64,000 nucleotides of DNA, taken from an uncultured Bacilli bacterium. GTDB taxonomy: Bacteria > Bacillota_I > Bacilli_A > RF39 > UBA660. The notes below the pieces were generated by a model, which searched no databases, was not told the origin of the DNA, and saw nothing but the letters and a program-made list of their open reading frames with translations. Positions 45,602-54,301 of the stretch are shown piece by piece. Location of the stretch: the NCBI GenBank assembly GCA_934130175.1, contig CAKOXP010000007.1, positions 1 to 64,000 of the forward strand. Direction: 5' to 3'. The position numbers and the translations under genes are program-made. Within the stretch, counting starts at the first letter, position 1. Every line of letters begins with the position of its first letter.

Positions 45602-45865
45602 CTACTTATTTGTATTTAGGTAATAATCTCTCTCAGAAATTGATTTAGAGATATTTTCCAAATCATCTAGATTATTATCTTCTGTTAATATGTCTTCAAC
45701 TAGAAAAATTATATCTTTCAAACTAGTACAATTTAAATAATTAATCTTGTATTTTTCTAAAACACTAATTTCATAATTAGTAAGAAAAAGACCATTACTA
45801 CACTCTTTAAAACTGTTCTTAGTAAAATCAATTTCACTTATAATTTTATCTATATCAAATTCCAT
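45602..45865 (-). CDS. Small cytosolic protein, unknown function
   Basis: The product has 87 residues, acidic and helical, with two cysteines. The stretch TNYEISVLEKYKINYLNCTSL followed by KDIIFLVEDIL suggests a compact helical domain. No family recognised. Start ATG with AAGGA eleven bases upstream. It is transcribed towards the alarmone synthetase gene with an 80-base gap and may share a transcript with it. Confidence 0.65.
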   Translation of the reverse strand: MEFDIDKIISEIDFTKNSFKECSNGLFLTNYEISVLEKYKINYLNCTSLKDIIFLVEDILTEDNNLDDLENISKSISERDYYLNTNK

Positions 45866-45973
45866 ATTATTATATCCTTCTTTCTCAAGGTTTCTTCATT
45901 CTAGCATAATTTAGTTAATAAGTCAATTACAACTAGCCTAATCTATGTTAAAATTAATATAGGAGATGAATTT

Positions 45974-47014
45974 ATGAAAAAATTATTATTAATACTTTGT
46001 TTTATATCTTTATTTATAACTGGTTGTATAGCTTCTAATCCAACAGAAGATGAAAATAATGGGAATATTAAAAATGATAGTAAAAAAAATAATACTAGTT
46101 CCGAAAAAAATAGTTATGTTAGTTATAATGGAAAATTAAAAGTTGATGGAGTTGATTTAGTAAATCAATATAATGAAAAGATTATTCTAAAAGGAATGTC
46201 TTCCCATGGACTACAATGGTATAAAGACTTTATTAACGAGGCTAATTTAAAAATATTAAAAGATGAATGGAAAAGTAATGTCTTTAGAATAGCAATGTAT
46301 ACTGATGAGGGTGGTTACATTTCTAATAAGGATTTATTAAACACTTTAGAAGAAAAAGTCGATTTAGTAATTAAACAAGATATGTATGTTATTATTGATT
46401 GGCATATTCTAAATGATAATAATCCCATGACTCACAAAGATGATGCTAAAGATTTTTTTGACAAAGTAAGTAAAAAATATAAAGATAGTCCTAATGTAAT
46501 TTATGAAATATGTAATGAACCTAATGGTAGTACAAACTGGAATAATGATATTAAACCTTATGCTGATGAGGTTATCAAAGTAATTAGAAATAATAGTAAA
46601 TCATCGGTAATAATTGTTGGAACACCTACTTGGTCTCAAGATATACTAGATCCTATAAATAATAAAATAGATGATAAGAATGTTATGTATGCCCTACACT
46701 TTTATGCTGGAACTCATAAAGAATGGTTAAGAGAAAGAATTACTAAAGCAAGAGATGATGGTCTTCCTATCTTTGTTAGTGAATGGGGTACAACTAACGC
46801 TGATGGTAGTGGTGATGTCGCAACAGATGAAGCTGTTAAATGGGTTAAGTTTATGAATGAAAATAATATTAGTTATATTAATTGGTCTTTATCTGATAAA
46901 GCTGAAACATCAGCTATTTTAAAACCAGGAACAAATAAGAATGGTTTTACAGATAATGATTTAACTGAAAGTGGTAAATTTGTTAAAAAAGTTATAAAAG
47001 GAGAAATATCATGA
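45974..47014 (+). CDS. Glycosyl hydrolase family 5 lipoprotein (endoglucanase-like)
   Basis: The product has 346 residues. A lipoprotein signal ends at FITGC (Cys 18), followed by a Ser/Asn/Lys linker. The GH5 domain covers about 48-346: GMSSHGLQWY, VFRIAMYTDEGG, VIIDWHILND, the acid-base YEICNEPNG, ALHFYAGTH and the nucleophile VSEWGTT. This is the subfamily of bacterial cellulases and related beta-glucanases. As a membrane-tethered enzyme it probably trims beta-glucans at the cell surface. Start ATG with AGGAGATG upstream. The TGA stop overlaps the start of the adenosine deaminase gene. Confidence 0.93.
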   Translation: MKKLLLILCFISLFITGCIASNPTEDENNGNIKNDSKKNNTSSEKNSYVSYNGKLKVDGVDLVNQYNEKIILKGMSSHGLQWYKDFINEANLKILKDEWKSNVFRIAMYTDEGGYISNKDLLNTLEEKVDLVIKQDMYVIIDWHILNDNNPMTHKDDAKDFFDKVSKKYKDSPNVIYEICNEPNGSTNWNNDIKPYADEVIKVIRNNSKSSVIIVGTPTWSQDILDPINNKIDDKNVMYALHFYAGTHKEWLRERITKARDDGLPIFVSEWGTTNADGSGDVATDEAVKWVKFMNENNISYINWSLSDKAETSAILKPGTNKNGFTDNDLTESGKFVKKVIKGEIS

Positions 47015-47961
47015 TAGAAAACTTAAAAAAGATTGAACTTCATCTACATTTAGATGGTTCAGTTAGGGTTAGTACTATAGAAGAATTATTAGGTAAAGAC
47101 AATTTGGAAAAAGAATTAGTTGTAGATGAAAATAGTAAAAGTTTAACTGATTATTTGAAAAAATTTGATTTACCAATTAAAGTAATGCAGAATAGAGAAA
47201 ATTTAATCAGAATAAGTAAGGAATTATGTGAAGACTTAATTAAAGACAATGTCATTTATGCAGAAATAAGATTTGCCCCTAACTTTCATACTAAAGAAGG
47301 ATTAAATCTAGATGAAGTTGTATCTTCTGTACTTTTAGGATTAGATAATAAAAATATTAAGACTAATTTAATTTTATGTATGATGCGTGGTGATAGTTAT
47401 GAAAATAACAAAAATATCATTGATTTAGCAATTAAATATCAAAATAAAGGTGTTTGTGGAATTGATTTAGCAGGAGATGAATCAAGATTTCCTACTTACT
47501 TATATAAAGATTTATTTAGCTATGCTTTAGAAAATGATTTAAATATTACAATCCATGCCGGGGAAGCAGGTACCTCAAAAGAAGTAAAGGACGCAATAAG
47601 TTATGGTGCTAAAAGAATTGGACATGGTATAAAAATAATTAATGATGAAGAAGCCATAAAGTTAGTAAAAGAAAAACAAATTCCGTTAGAAATCTGTCCA
47701 ACTAGTAATGTTCAGACTTGTAATGTTGATAGTATTATAAACCATCCAATAAAAAAATTATTTGATGAAGATATCTTATTAACTATAAATACAGATAATA
47801 GAACTGTATCCAATACTAGTCTAAATAAGGAGTATAAATTACTAGAAAAATATTTTAATTTTACTAAAGAAGATTTTATTAAGACAAATTTAATTGCGAT
47901 AGACAAATCTTTTTTACCAGATGATGAAAAACAAGAATTAAAGAAAATACTAATTAGTTAA
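47011..47961 (+). CDS. add: Adenosine deaminase
   Basis: The product has 316 residues, a TIM-barrel metal hydrolase. Zinc ligands and catalytic residues are present: ELHLHLDGSVR, IHAGEAGT, GHGIKI, CPTSN and LLTINTDNR. It converts adenosine to inosine in purine salvage. The final motif has NTDN rather than the common NTDDP, as in several Firmicutes homologues. The ATG overlaps the stop of the GH5 gene by four bases, with AAGGAGA upstream. Confidence 0.93.
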   Translation: MIENLKKIELHLHLDGSVRVSTIEELLGKDNLEKELVVDENSKSLTDYLKKFDLPIKVMQNRENLIRISKELCEDLIKDNVIYAEIRFAPNFHTKEGLNLDEVVSSVLLGLDNKNIKTNLILCMMRGDSYENNKNIIDLAIKYQNKGVCGIDLAGDESRFPTYLYKDLFSYALENDLNITIHAGEAGTSKEVKDAISYGAKRIGHGIKIINDEEAIKLVKEKQIPLEICPTSNVQTCNVDSIINHPIKKLFDEDILLTINTDNRTVSNTSLNKEYKLLEKYFNFTKEDFIKTNLIAIDKSFLPDDEKQELKKILIS

Positions 47962-47984
47962 GAACTACATGTAGTTCTTTTTTT
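47961..47984 (+). terminator. Terminator of the GH5-add operon
   Basis: A palindromic stem AGAACTAC / GTAGTTCT followed by eight T, immediately after the add stop codon. Confidence 0.85.
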
Positions 47985-48007
47985 ATGAATAAAATTTTTG
48001 ATACAAC

Positions 48008-48042
48008 AAAAAAAATCATGAATATTTCTTAATATTCATGAT
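48008..48042 (-). terminator. Terminator of the TasA-like gene
   Basis: A 12-bp perfect stem ATCATGAATATT / AATATTCATGAT with a four-base loop, followed by eight T on the minus strand. Confidence 0.9.
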
Positions 48043-48062
48043 TTTATAGCACACCTATCACA

Positions 48063-49433
48063 TTAATATGAGATATTTGTTTTTAAAACTTCAATTGCTG
48101 GACGAACACCAACTATACTATGATCATTACTATTATATGAAATAAAGAAACGACCATTTTGATTTGAATACCAAACAGCAGATGAATGATTTGCACGAGG
48201 TGTTTCTAACCAAAGGCCACCAGTTAATATACTATCTGATGAATATTTTGTATTTTCCATTAAGAATTGACATTTCTTACTAATCTCTCCTGCACTCGTG
48301 CTACCAACAGTAATTTCACAACCAAGATTTACTTCTTGAGCAGTTAATAGTCTAGCGGCATATCCTTCATAGCTAAAGGTTGTTGGAAGATCTCCTGCAG
48401 TTGTTGTATTTCCTCCATTCTCATTTGTTATAGCTCTTGTTTTATTTATTAAGCTTACGTTTTTCCATTGAGAAATTGTTGGTAATTGTTTAATTGCTGT
48501 TACTGGGCCATTATTATTTTTACCACTAGAGTCATATGCATATGTAGTTGAATTTGAAGCTACTCCTCCACTTACATTATTATAATATACAAGTACTGCT
48601 GTATTTGAGTCTTGCGTTACTCCATTAGTCATATCTGATACATAATAAAATCTTTCTGTTTCAGAATCATACACTCCATCTCCGTTGACATCACAGTCAA
48701 ATGCATCTCCTGTAGTTAAAACCCCTGTTGTTCCTAAATTTCCGTAGGTTATTGTATCATTTAAGTTATAGCCATCTGAAGTACATGTGCTATTATTACA
48801 TATTTCTTCATGTAGAACGGATGCTTTTTTACACAACATAGGTTTAAGCTGAGTTGCTTCTATACTTATTTGAGCGTTAAAGATTTTTCCCATTACTTCT
48901 TCTTCTGTATTATTATCTCCTGCTTTTGAGTCTATCCAAATTCTCAAACTATACTTAATAGTTTTTCCTTTTTCAATTGTTCCAGAGTCCAACACTCTAT
49001 CTGTTAATATTTTTGATTTTGATGCAGTTGATTTTTCTCCATCTTTTAATAAAATATATCTTACTTTAGAGTCAGCTAGTCTATCCTCATCTGCTATTGT
49101 TACTTCTTGATCTTCATCATTTGTATAAGTAGTCAAATCTTTTAGTGATAAAGTATAACTACTTGTACTACTTTTATTTGTTAATGTAAATGTATATTCT
49201 TTTGTTGCCATTCCTTGTTGATAACTTCTTGGTATTTCTTTTGTTAGTTTTATTCCTTCACTTGTTGTATCATCTAAAGTTAATTCTAAGTTTCCTGCTG
49301 TTATTTTATTAATTATTTTTGATTCTTGAGAAATACTTAACCATGCATATGTTGTTCCTAGTACTACCACTAAGGTTAATACTACTGCTATTACTAAAAG
49401 TTTTGCATTGCCTATTTTCTTTGTCTCATTCAT
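48063..49433 (-). CDS. TasA/camelysin-like surface protein
   Basis: The product has 456 residues. The N-terminus has a SipW-type signal (AKLLVIAVVLTLVVVLGTTYAWLS) and the following beta-sandwich (about 35-195: KITAGNLELTLDD, KEYTFTLTNKSS, YSLRIWIDSKAG) resembles TasA/camelysin fibre subunits. The second half contains ERFYYVSDMTNG and a C-terminal module ending VGVRPAIEVLK, also seen in the protein at 3373-5142. TasA-type proteins form biofilm or spore-associated fibres and need the signal peptidase SipW, which is not encoded in this window. Start ATG with AAAGGAGAG upstream; single-gene unit. Confidence 0.82.
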   Translation of the reverse strand: MNETKKIGNAKLLVIAVVLTLVVVLGTTYAWLSISQESKIINKITAGNLELTLDDTTSEGIKLTKEIPRSYQQGMATKEYTFTLTNKSSTSSYTLSLKDLTTYTNDEDQEVTIADEDRLADSKVRYILLKDGEKSTASKSKILTDRVLDSGTIEKGKTIKYSLRIWIDSKAGDNNTEEEVMGKIFNAQISIEATQLKPMLCKKASVLHEEICNNSTCTSDGYNLNDTITYGNLGTTGVLTTGDAFDCDVNGDGVYDSETERFYYVSDMTNGVTQDSNTAVLVYYNNVSGGVASNSTTYAYDSSGKNNNGPVTAIKQLPTISQWKNVSLINKTRAITNENGGNTTTAGDLPTTFSYEGYAARLLTAQEVNLGCEITVGSTSAGEISKKCQFLMENTKYSSDSILTGGLWLETPRANHSSAVWYSNQNGRFFISYNSNDHSIVGVRPAIEVLKTNISY

Positions 49434-49551
49434 CTTATACTCTCCTTTACTATCAATAACACTCTTTTTTTATTGCTAGTCAATTGTTTTTTAGAAAAAA
49501 GAACGAAGTAAACATAATTCATTCTTGAAGTTTTTATTAGATTGTGCTTAG

Positions 49552-49580
49552 AAAAAGTCAAGCAATTTTTGCCTGACTTT
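49552..49580 (-). terminator. Terminator of the acidic coiled-coil protein gene
   Basis: A 12-bp stem (49554-49580, AAAGTCAAGCAA with TTGCCTGACTTT, one G-T pair) and a T-run on the minus strand, just after the stop codon at 49594. Confidence 0.85.
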
Positions 49581-49593
49581 GGATTAAATATAA

Positions 49594-50808
49594 TTAATCA
49601 ATATTATCTAAAACTTCATTAGCCTCGTCTAGTAAACTACTCAATTCATCTTTCTTAGATTCTTGAGCTGCAATAATACTGTTTTTAGCTTCTAATTCTT
49701 TTTCAAGTTCAGAAATTTTTTCATTAAGTTTATTTGTCTCTTCTATCATTTTTTTCATTACTTCAATAACACTGTCTAAAACTTCATCACTTTCAGGGTT
49801 TTCCTTTTCTGCAACACTATCTTCCTTATTATTATCAGTATTTGTAATACCATTGGTAATATCAAAATTATTTTCTAAATTAACTTCAGTTTCTGGTTGT
49901 TCTTTGTCTTCTTCTGGTTTACTTTCTACATCTTGTGTATCTGCTAATGGTTTAAACCCATCTAAAATATTTTGACTTATATCTAATTTAAAACTATTAT
50001 TATCGACATCTATATCTGAAATATTAACTTCTTTATCATTATTAGATTCAGAAGTTTCATTATTTTCTATAGTAGGATTACTTTCTAATTCTTTTGATTC
50101 TTCATTTACTTCTGTATTAGTTTCAGTTTCTGCTATTTCTTGTTTTTCTGCTTGATTTTGATTCATATTTATTTCTGGAGTAGCAATTGACTCTTCTGGA
50201 ATCTTAAATCCAGATTCTTCTGGAGCTTCTTTTTTCTCCTTACCATCTAAACCAATAAGAACAGTTTCTTTTGAAATATCATTTGAATGGAAATAGAAGT
50301 TTGAATCATTTTTACCAATAAAACTTGAATCTGGTCCAATTTTATGATTAGCACTATCTAATTTATAAATATTTGCTTCACTATAAGCATCTGAAAATAA
50401 AAGTTCTCCTGTAATACCCATTTCAATCATCATTTTATCAACAATTGTTGTTGAACTATTTTTAAGCATTGCCTTACTAATTTCATCATTTTCATTTTTT
50501 AAGGCATTAACTACATCTTCACTTGTTGGAATTGCATTAACTGCTAAAACAAATTCATCATTAATATTCTTTATCTCTTTTTTATTAAAATCTATTAATG
50601 TAGAACCGTCTATGTTAAAAACACCTATACTATCACAGTAAACTCCATCATCAATTGCTTTTTTTGGATCTAGTGTTGCAATAACACAACCATTTTTTAG
50701 TTCTCCATTTTTTAATACATAATACATCTTTCCATCTGCAGGTACTACATAATTAATTTCTACATTTGGATATTCAGCCATTTGGGAAATACCTTTTTTA
50801 ATTTCCAT
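49594..50808 (-). CDS. Acidic cytosolic protein with C-terminal coiled coil, unknown function
   Basis: The product has 404 residues from the ATG at 50808, with AGGTGG eight bases upstream; the GTG at 50820 is part of a weaker frame extension. The N-terminal 180 residues form an ordered domain (NYVVPADGKMYYVLKNGELKNG is a possible beta-rich start). Residues about 190-330 are disordered and rich in Glu, Asn and Thr. The last 60 residues are a leucine-rich coiled coil (MIEETNKLNEKISELEKELE). No signal peptide or membrane segment. No known family; its composition resembles the 42857 protein. Confidence 0.8.
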   Translation of the reverse strand: MEIKKGISQMAEYPNVEINYVVPADGKMYYVLKNGELKNGCVIATLDPKKAIDDGVYCDSIGVFNIDGSTLIDFNKKEIKNINDEFVLAVNAIPTSEDVVNALKNENDEISKAMLKNSSTTIVDKMMIEMGITGELLFSDAYSEANIYKLDSANHKIGPDSSFIGKNDSNFYFHSNDISKETVLIGLDGKEKKEAPEESGFKIPEESIATPEINMNQNQAEKQEIAETETNTEVNEESKELESNPTIENNETSESNNDKEVNISDIDVDNNSFKLDISQNILDGFKPLADTQDVESKPEEDKEQPETEVNLENNFDITNGITNTDNNKEDSVAEKENPESDEVLDSVIEVMKKMIEETNKLNEKISELEKELEAKNSIIAAQESKKDELSSLLDEANEVLDNID

Positions 50809-50872
50809 ATCACACACCACCTATTTTTATTCTATCATAAACATGATATCACAAAAATTCAGAAGAAACAAC

Positions 50873-50900
50873 AAAAAAAGAATTATTTCGCAATAATTCT
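50873..50900 (-). terminator. Terminator of clpB
   Basis: A 9-bp stem AGAATTATT / AATAATTCT with TCGC loop, seven T following on the minus strand, right after the clpB stop codon. Confidence 0.9.
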
Positions 50901-50901
50901 T

Positions 50902-53004
50902 CTATTTTATCAAAAATTCATTATTTTGATAATCAACCAAAATCGTATCATTTTCTTTTACTTGGTCTGTAATAATCATTTTAGCAAGACTGTTTTCAAT
51001 AACTTTGCTTACTTCTCTTTTTAATGGTCTAGCTCCAAAATTAATATCATAACCTTCATCAATTAAAGCTTCTCTTGCTTTATCTGTTAAATTAATATGA
51101 ATTTTTAAATTAGAAAGTCTTTTTTCTATCTGACTTATTATCTTATCAAGTATCTTAGAAATAGCCTCTTTATCTAGTGAATTAAAGACTATTATTTCAT
51201 CAATCCTATTGATAAATTCTGGTCTAAAATAATTCTTTAGCTCATCTTTTACTAAATCTTTTTTACCATCTAGAATATGTTCACTTCCAACATTAGATGT
51301 CATAATAATAATAGTATTTTTAAAATCTACTGTTCTACCATTAGAATCAGTAATACGTCCATCATCTAGAATTTGTAATAATAGATTTAACACTTCTGGA
51401 TGAGCTTTTTCTATTTCATCAAATAAGACTATACTATAAGGATTTCTTCTAACTGCTTCTGTAAGTTGTCCACCTTCTTCGTAACCAACATATCCTGGAG
51501 GAGAACCAATTAGTCTTGAAACAGAGAATTTTTCCATATATTCACTCATATCAATCCTAATCATATGCTTTTCATCATCGAAAAGTTCATAAGCAAGGGT
51601 TCTAGCGACTTCTGTTTTACCAACACCTGTTGGTCCTAAGAACATAAATGAACCAATTGGTCTATTAGGATCTTTTATTCCACTTCTACTTTTTAATATA
51701 GAAGAAGCAACTAAATTTAAGGCTTCATCTTGACCAATTACTCTTTTTTTCATATTATCTTCTAGATTTATTAGTTTTTCTTTTTCACTACTCATTAATT
51801 TAGCTAAAGGAATATTAGTCCATTTCGAAATAACAGTAGCGATATCATCACTTTCAACAACATCACTTAATAGTTTATTTTTACTTTGACTTCTCTTTTC
51901 TTCTAATTTTTTTTCTAAACTTGGAATAGTTCCATGTTTTAAGATAGCAGCATTTTCTAAGTCATAGTCATTTTCAGCTTGTTCCAAATCAAATTTTGCT
52001 TTTTCTAATTTTTTCTTAATATCTTTTATTTCACTATTAAGATTTTTTTCCTCATTCCAACTATCTTTTAAATCTTTTTCTTTAACAGTTAATTCAGAAA
52101 GTTCCTTATCAATTTCTTCTCTTCTAGTTTTTGATTGTTCATCTTTTTCTTTCTTAATTGCTTCTTTTTCAATTTGTAGTTTCATGATTTTTCTAGTTAA
52201 TTTATCTAATGATGTTGGAACAGAATCCATTTGAACACGGATTGTTGCGCAAGCTTCATCTACTAAATCTATTGCTTTATCTGGTAAATAACGATCAGTT
52301 ATATATCTATTTGATAATACTGCAGCTGAAATCAAAGCTTGATCCTTGATTGTAACTCCATGATGAATTTCAAATCTTTGTTTTAATCCCCTTAAAATAG
52401 TAATAGTATCTTCAACTGTTGGTTCACTTACCTTTATCTTTTGGAATCTTCTTTCTAAGGCACTATCTTTTTCAATATACATACGATATTCATTTAGAGT
52501 TGTTGCTCCAATTAGGTGAATTTCACCTCTAGCTAACATTGGTTTTAAAATGTTAGAAACATCCATAGCTCCTTCTGTATTACCAGTACCAACAATAGTG
52601 TGAATTTCATCTATAAACATAATAATATTTCCATCGCTATTCTTAACTTCTGTTAAGACCTTTTTCAAACGTTCCTCAAACTCACCACGATATTTAGCAC
52701 CAGCTACAAGAGACGCTAAATCTAGTTCCCACACAATTTTATTTTTTAAACTTGATGGGACATCACCTTTACTAATTCTTTGAGCAAGTCCTTCAACAAT
52801 AGCAGTTTTACCAACACCTGCTTCACCTATTAATACTGGGTTATTTTTTGTTTTTCTAGAAAGTACTCTTGTAATACTTCTAATTTCTTCATCTCTACCT
52901 ATTACAGGATCTATTTTTCCACTTTTTACATCTTCTGTGATATTACGACCATATTTTTCTAATACGTTTTCTTCTTCATTTTGATTATTTTGATATCCAT
53001 ACAT
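50902..53004 (-). CDS. clpB: ClpB-type AAA+ disaggregase lacking the N-terminal domain
   Basis: The product has 700 residues; full-length ClpB has about 860. The N-terminal substrate domain is absent and the protein begins some 25 residues before NBD1. NBD1 has Walker A GEAGVGKTA and Walker B IIMFIDEIHTIVGTG; a long coiled-coil M domain follows (about 275-400); NBD2 has GPTGVGKTE and SIVLFDEIEKAHPEV. The long M domain and the absence of a ClpP-docking loop favour ClpB over ClpC. It rescues aggregated proteins with DnaK. The start is ATG with AGGGGTGA upstream, and no in-frame extension exists past the promoter, so the short form is genuine. It is controlled by CIRCE. Confidence 0.93.
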   Translation of the reverse strand: MYGYQNNQNEEENVLEKYGRNITEDVKSGKIDPVIGRDEEIRSITRVLSRKTKNNPVLIGEAGVGKTAIVEGLAQRISKGDVPSSLKNKIVWELDLASLVAGAKYRGEFEERLKKVLTEVKNSDGNIIMFIDEIHTIVGTGNTEGAMDVSNILKPMLARGEIHLIGATTLNEYRMYIEKDSALERRFQKIKVSEPTVEDTITILRGLKQRFEIHHGVTIKDQALISAAVLSNRYITDRYLPDKAIDLVDEACATIRVQMDSVPTSLDKLTRKIMKLQIEKEAIKKEKDEQSKTRREEIDKELSELTVKEKDLKDSWNEEKNLNSEIKDIKKKLEKAKFDLEQAENDYDLENAAILKHGTIPSLEKKLEEKRSQSKNKLLSDVVESDDIATVISKWTNIPLAKLMSSEKEKLINLEDNMKKRVIGQDEALNLVASSILKSRSGIKDPNRPIGSFMFLGPTGVGKTEVARTLAYELFDDEKHMIRIDMSEYMEKFSVSRLIGSPPGYVGYEEGGQLTEAVRRNPYSIVLFDEIEKAHPEVLNLLLQILDDGRITDSNGRTVDFKNTIIIMTSNVGSEHILDGKKDLVKDELKNYFRPEFINRIDEIIVFNSLDKEAISKILDKIISQIEKRLSNLKIHINLTDKAREALIDEGYDINFGARPLKREVSKVIENSLAKMIITDQVKENDTILVDYQNNEFLIK

Positions 53005-53024
53005 ATTATCACCCCTCAGTATTA

Positions 53025-53052
53025 ATTATACTCATTTTTTAGCACTTGTCAA
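53025..53052 (-). promoter_or_regulatory. SigA promoter of clpB
   Basis: TTGACA (53047-53052), a 16-base spacer and TATAAT (53025-53030) on the minus strand, 20 bases before the ATG. The -35 element lies inside the CIRCE operator. Confidence 0.88.
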
Positions 53053-53065
53053 GCAAGAGTGCTAA
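53039..53065 (-). promoter_or_regulatory. CIRCE operator for the heat-shock repressor HrcA
   Basis: On the minus strand TTAGCACTC, nine bases, AAGTGCTAA. Only one base differs from the consensus inverted repeat TTAGCACTC-N9-GAGTGCTAA. It overlaps the -35 of the clpB promoter, the expected position for HrcA repression, and also contains the stop codon of the upstream LysM gene. Confidence 0.92.
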
Positions 53066-53259
53066 TTATGTTTAAATTTCTCTTCTCCTACTCTTATCTT
53101 TAAAGCCTGGTTAGTAAAAATCTGATTATTTTTTAGTCCATTATCTTTTTTTATTTGGTTAATACTTACTCCATACTTTTTAGAAATAGAAGCCAAACTA
53201 TCCTTAAAAGATACTATATGTTTAATATATATTGGCATAATAATAATGTTTTTTTTCAT
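53062..53259 (-). CDS. Mini LysM-domain protein
   Basis: The product has 65 residues. Almost the entire chain is one LysM domain (about 11-57): IKHIVSFKDSLASISKKYGVSINQI, KDNGLKNNQIFTNQALKI. There is no signal peptide, so it either acts inside the cell or in the mother cell during sporulation, where SafA- and SpoVID-type LysM proteins assemble the coat at the cortex surface. The second LysM protein (SpoVID) lies 2.7 kb away. Start ATG with AAGGTGA upstream. Its stop codon falls in the CIRCE operator of clpB. Confidence 0.78.
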   Translation of the reverse strand: MKKNIIIMPIYIKHIVSFKDSLASISKKYGVSINQIKKDNGLKNNQIFTNQALKIRVGEEKFKHN

Positions 53260-53295
53260 AAAAGCATCACCTTAATTAAATATATGAAAATTAAT

Positions 53296-53326
53296 AAAAA
53301 AAAGATTATACTTTTTTGTATAATCT
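53296..53326 (-). terminator. Terminator of the perR-rubrerythrin operon
   Basis: A 9-bp perfect stem AGATTATAC / GTATAATCT with a six-base loop and eight T on the minus strand, just after the rubrerythrin stop. Confidence 0.92.
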
Positions 53327-53328
53327 AA

Positions 53329-53871
53329 TTACATATAATTATCGGCTTTAACTTCCATAAAGCTTTGTGGATGATTACATACAGGACAAACATCATATGC
53401 TTCTTCTCCTTCATAAACATAACCACAATTACGACATATCCAAATTTTATTACCATCTTTTTTGAATACTCTATCATCCTTGATATTTTGTAATAATCTT
53501 AAGTATCTAGCTTCATGTTCTTTTTCAATTTCTCCAACTTTTTCAAAAAGATCAGCGATTCTATCAAATCCTTCTTCTTTAGCAGTTAAAGCAAATTCTT
53601 TATACATTTCAGTCCATTCATAATTTTCTCCAGCTGCAGCATCTTTTAGATTCTCTTCAGTTGAAGGAATAATTCCTCCATGTAATTCTTTAAACCAAAG
53701 TTTAGCATGTTCCTTTTCATTATTAGCTGTTTCTTCAAAAATTGCAGCTAATTGTTCATATCCATCTTTTTTAGCCTTACTAGCATAATAAGTATATTTA
53801 TTTCTTGCTTGACTTTCTCCTGCAAATGCAGCCATTAAATTAGCTTCTGTCTTACTTCCTTTTAATTCCAT
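53329..53871 (-). CDS. rbr: Rubrerythrin
   Basis: The product has 180 residues. The four-helix ferritin-like domain binds a di-iron centre through glutamates in FAGESQARNKYTYYA, FEETANNEKEHAKLWF and EIEKEHEARYLRLL. The C-terminal rubredoxin-like domain has CRNCGY and CPVCN for one iron. Rubrerythrin reduces hydrogen peroxide to water in anaerobes. One base separates its ATG from the perR stop, and its AAGGA site lies within the end of perR, so the two are co-expressed. Confidence 0.97.
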   Translation of the reverse strand: MELKGSKTEANLMAAFAGESQARNKYTYYASKAKKDGYEQLAAIFEETANNEKEHAKLWFKELHGGIIPSTEENLKDAAAGENYEWTEMYKEFALTAKEEGFDRIADLFEKVGEIEKEHEARYLRLLQNIKDDRVFKKDGNKIWICRNCGYVYEGEEAYDVCPVCNHPQSFMEVKADNYM

Positions 53872-53872
53872 A

Positions 53873-54268
53873 TTATTTTACTTCCTTTCCTTCTAAACAA
53901 TTTTTGCAAATACCATCAAAAACTATCTTTGTTGAATCAATTTGAATATTATTTTCTTTTTCTAGTCTTTCTTTAAATTTTCTTTCATTAATATCTTCAA
54001 TATCATAGATTTTCTTACAACATTTGCAATACAAATGATAATGATTATGAGTATGACCATCATAATGTTCTTCATCTTTCCCTAAAGATATTTTTAATAC
54101 TTTTCCTTCTTCAACCAACTTATTAATATTACGGTATACAGTAGCTTTACCAATCTTAGAATTTTTCTTTTTTAATTTTTCATAAAATTCTGCGATAGTT
54201 GGATGTGTATAGTCATTTTCCAATTCCTCTAAAATAAGTTTTTTTTGCCAAGTATTTCTCTCTTTCAT
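53873..54268 (-). CDS. perR: Peroxide-sensing repressor PerR (Fur family)
   Basis: The product has 131 residues. A winged helix (about 5-75, KATVYRNINKLVEEG) is followed by the metal domain: HYDGHTHNHYHLYCKCC and GICKNC. The zinc site is two CxxC pairs. The regulatory ligands of Bacillus PerR (Asp85, His91, His93, Asp104 and His37) map to Asp in HYDG, both His in HYH, Asp in KKIYD and the His in YTHPT. Asp rather than Glu at the 104 position favours PerR over Fur. It represses its own operon with rubrerythrin through the operator upstream. Confidence 0.9.
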   Translation of the reverse strand: MKERNTWQKKLILEELENDYTHPTIAEFYEKLKKKNSKIGKATVYRNINKLVEEGKVLKISLGKDEEHYDGHTHNHYHLYCKCCKKIYDIEDINERKFKERLEKENNIQIDSTKIVFDGICKNCLEGKEVK

Positions 54269-54280
54269 ATTTACCTCTTA

Positions 54281-54297
54281 TTGATAATCATTATCAA
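54281..54297 (-). promoter_or_regulatory. Fur/PerR-type operator of the perR-rbr operon
   Basis: A perfect palindrome TTGATAATCATTATCAA lies just downstream of the -10 element and before the perR binding site, where bound repressor would block transcription. The 7-1-7 core TGATAAT-C-ATTATCA is the Fur form of the family box. Confidence 0.9.
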
Positions 54298-54301
54298 TAG
54301 T

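Noticed and set aside
49453..49483. SigA promoter for the TasA-like gene (TTGACT ... TATTGA)
   Set aside because: The spacer is 19 bases and the -10 is poor, so it is not reported as a feature.
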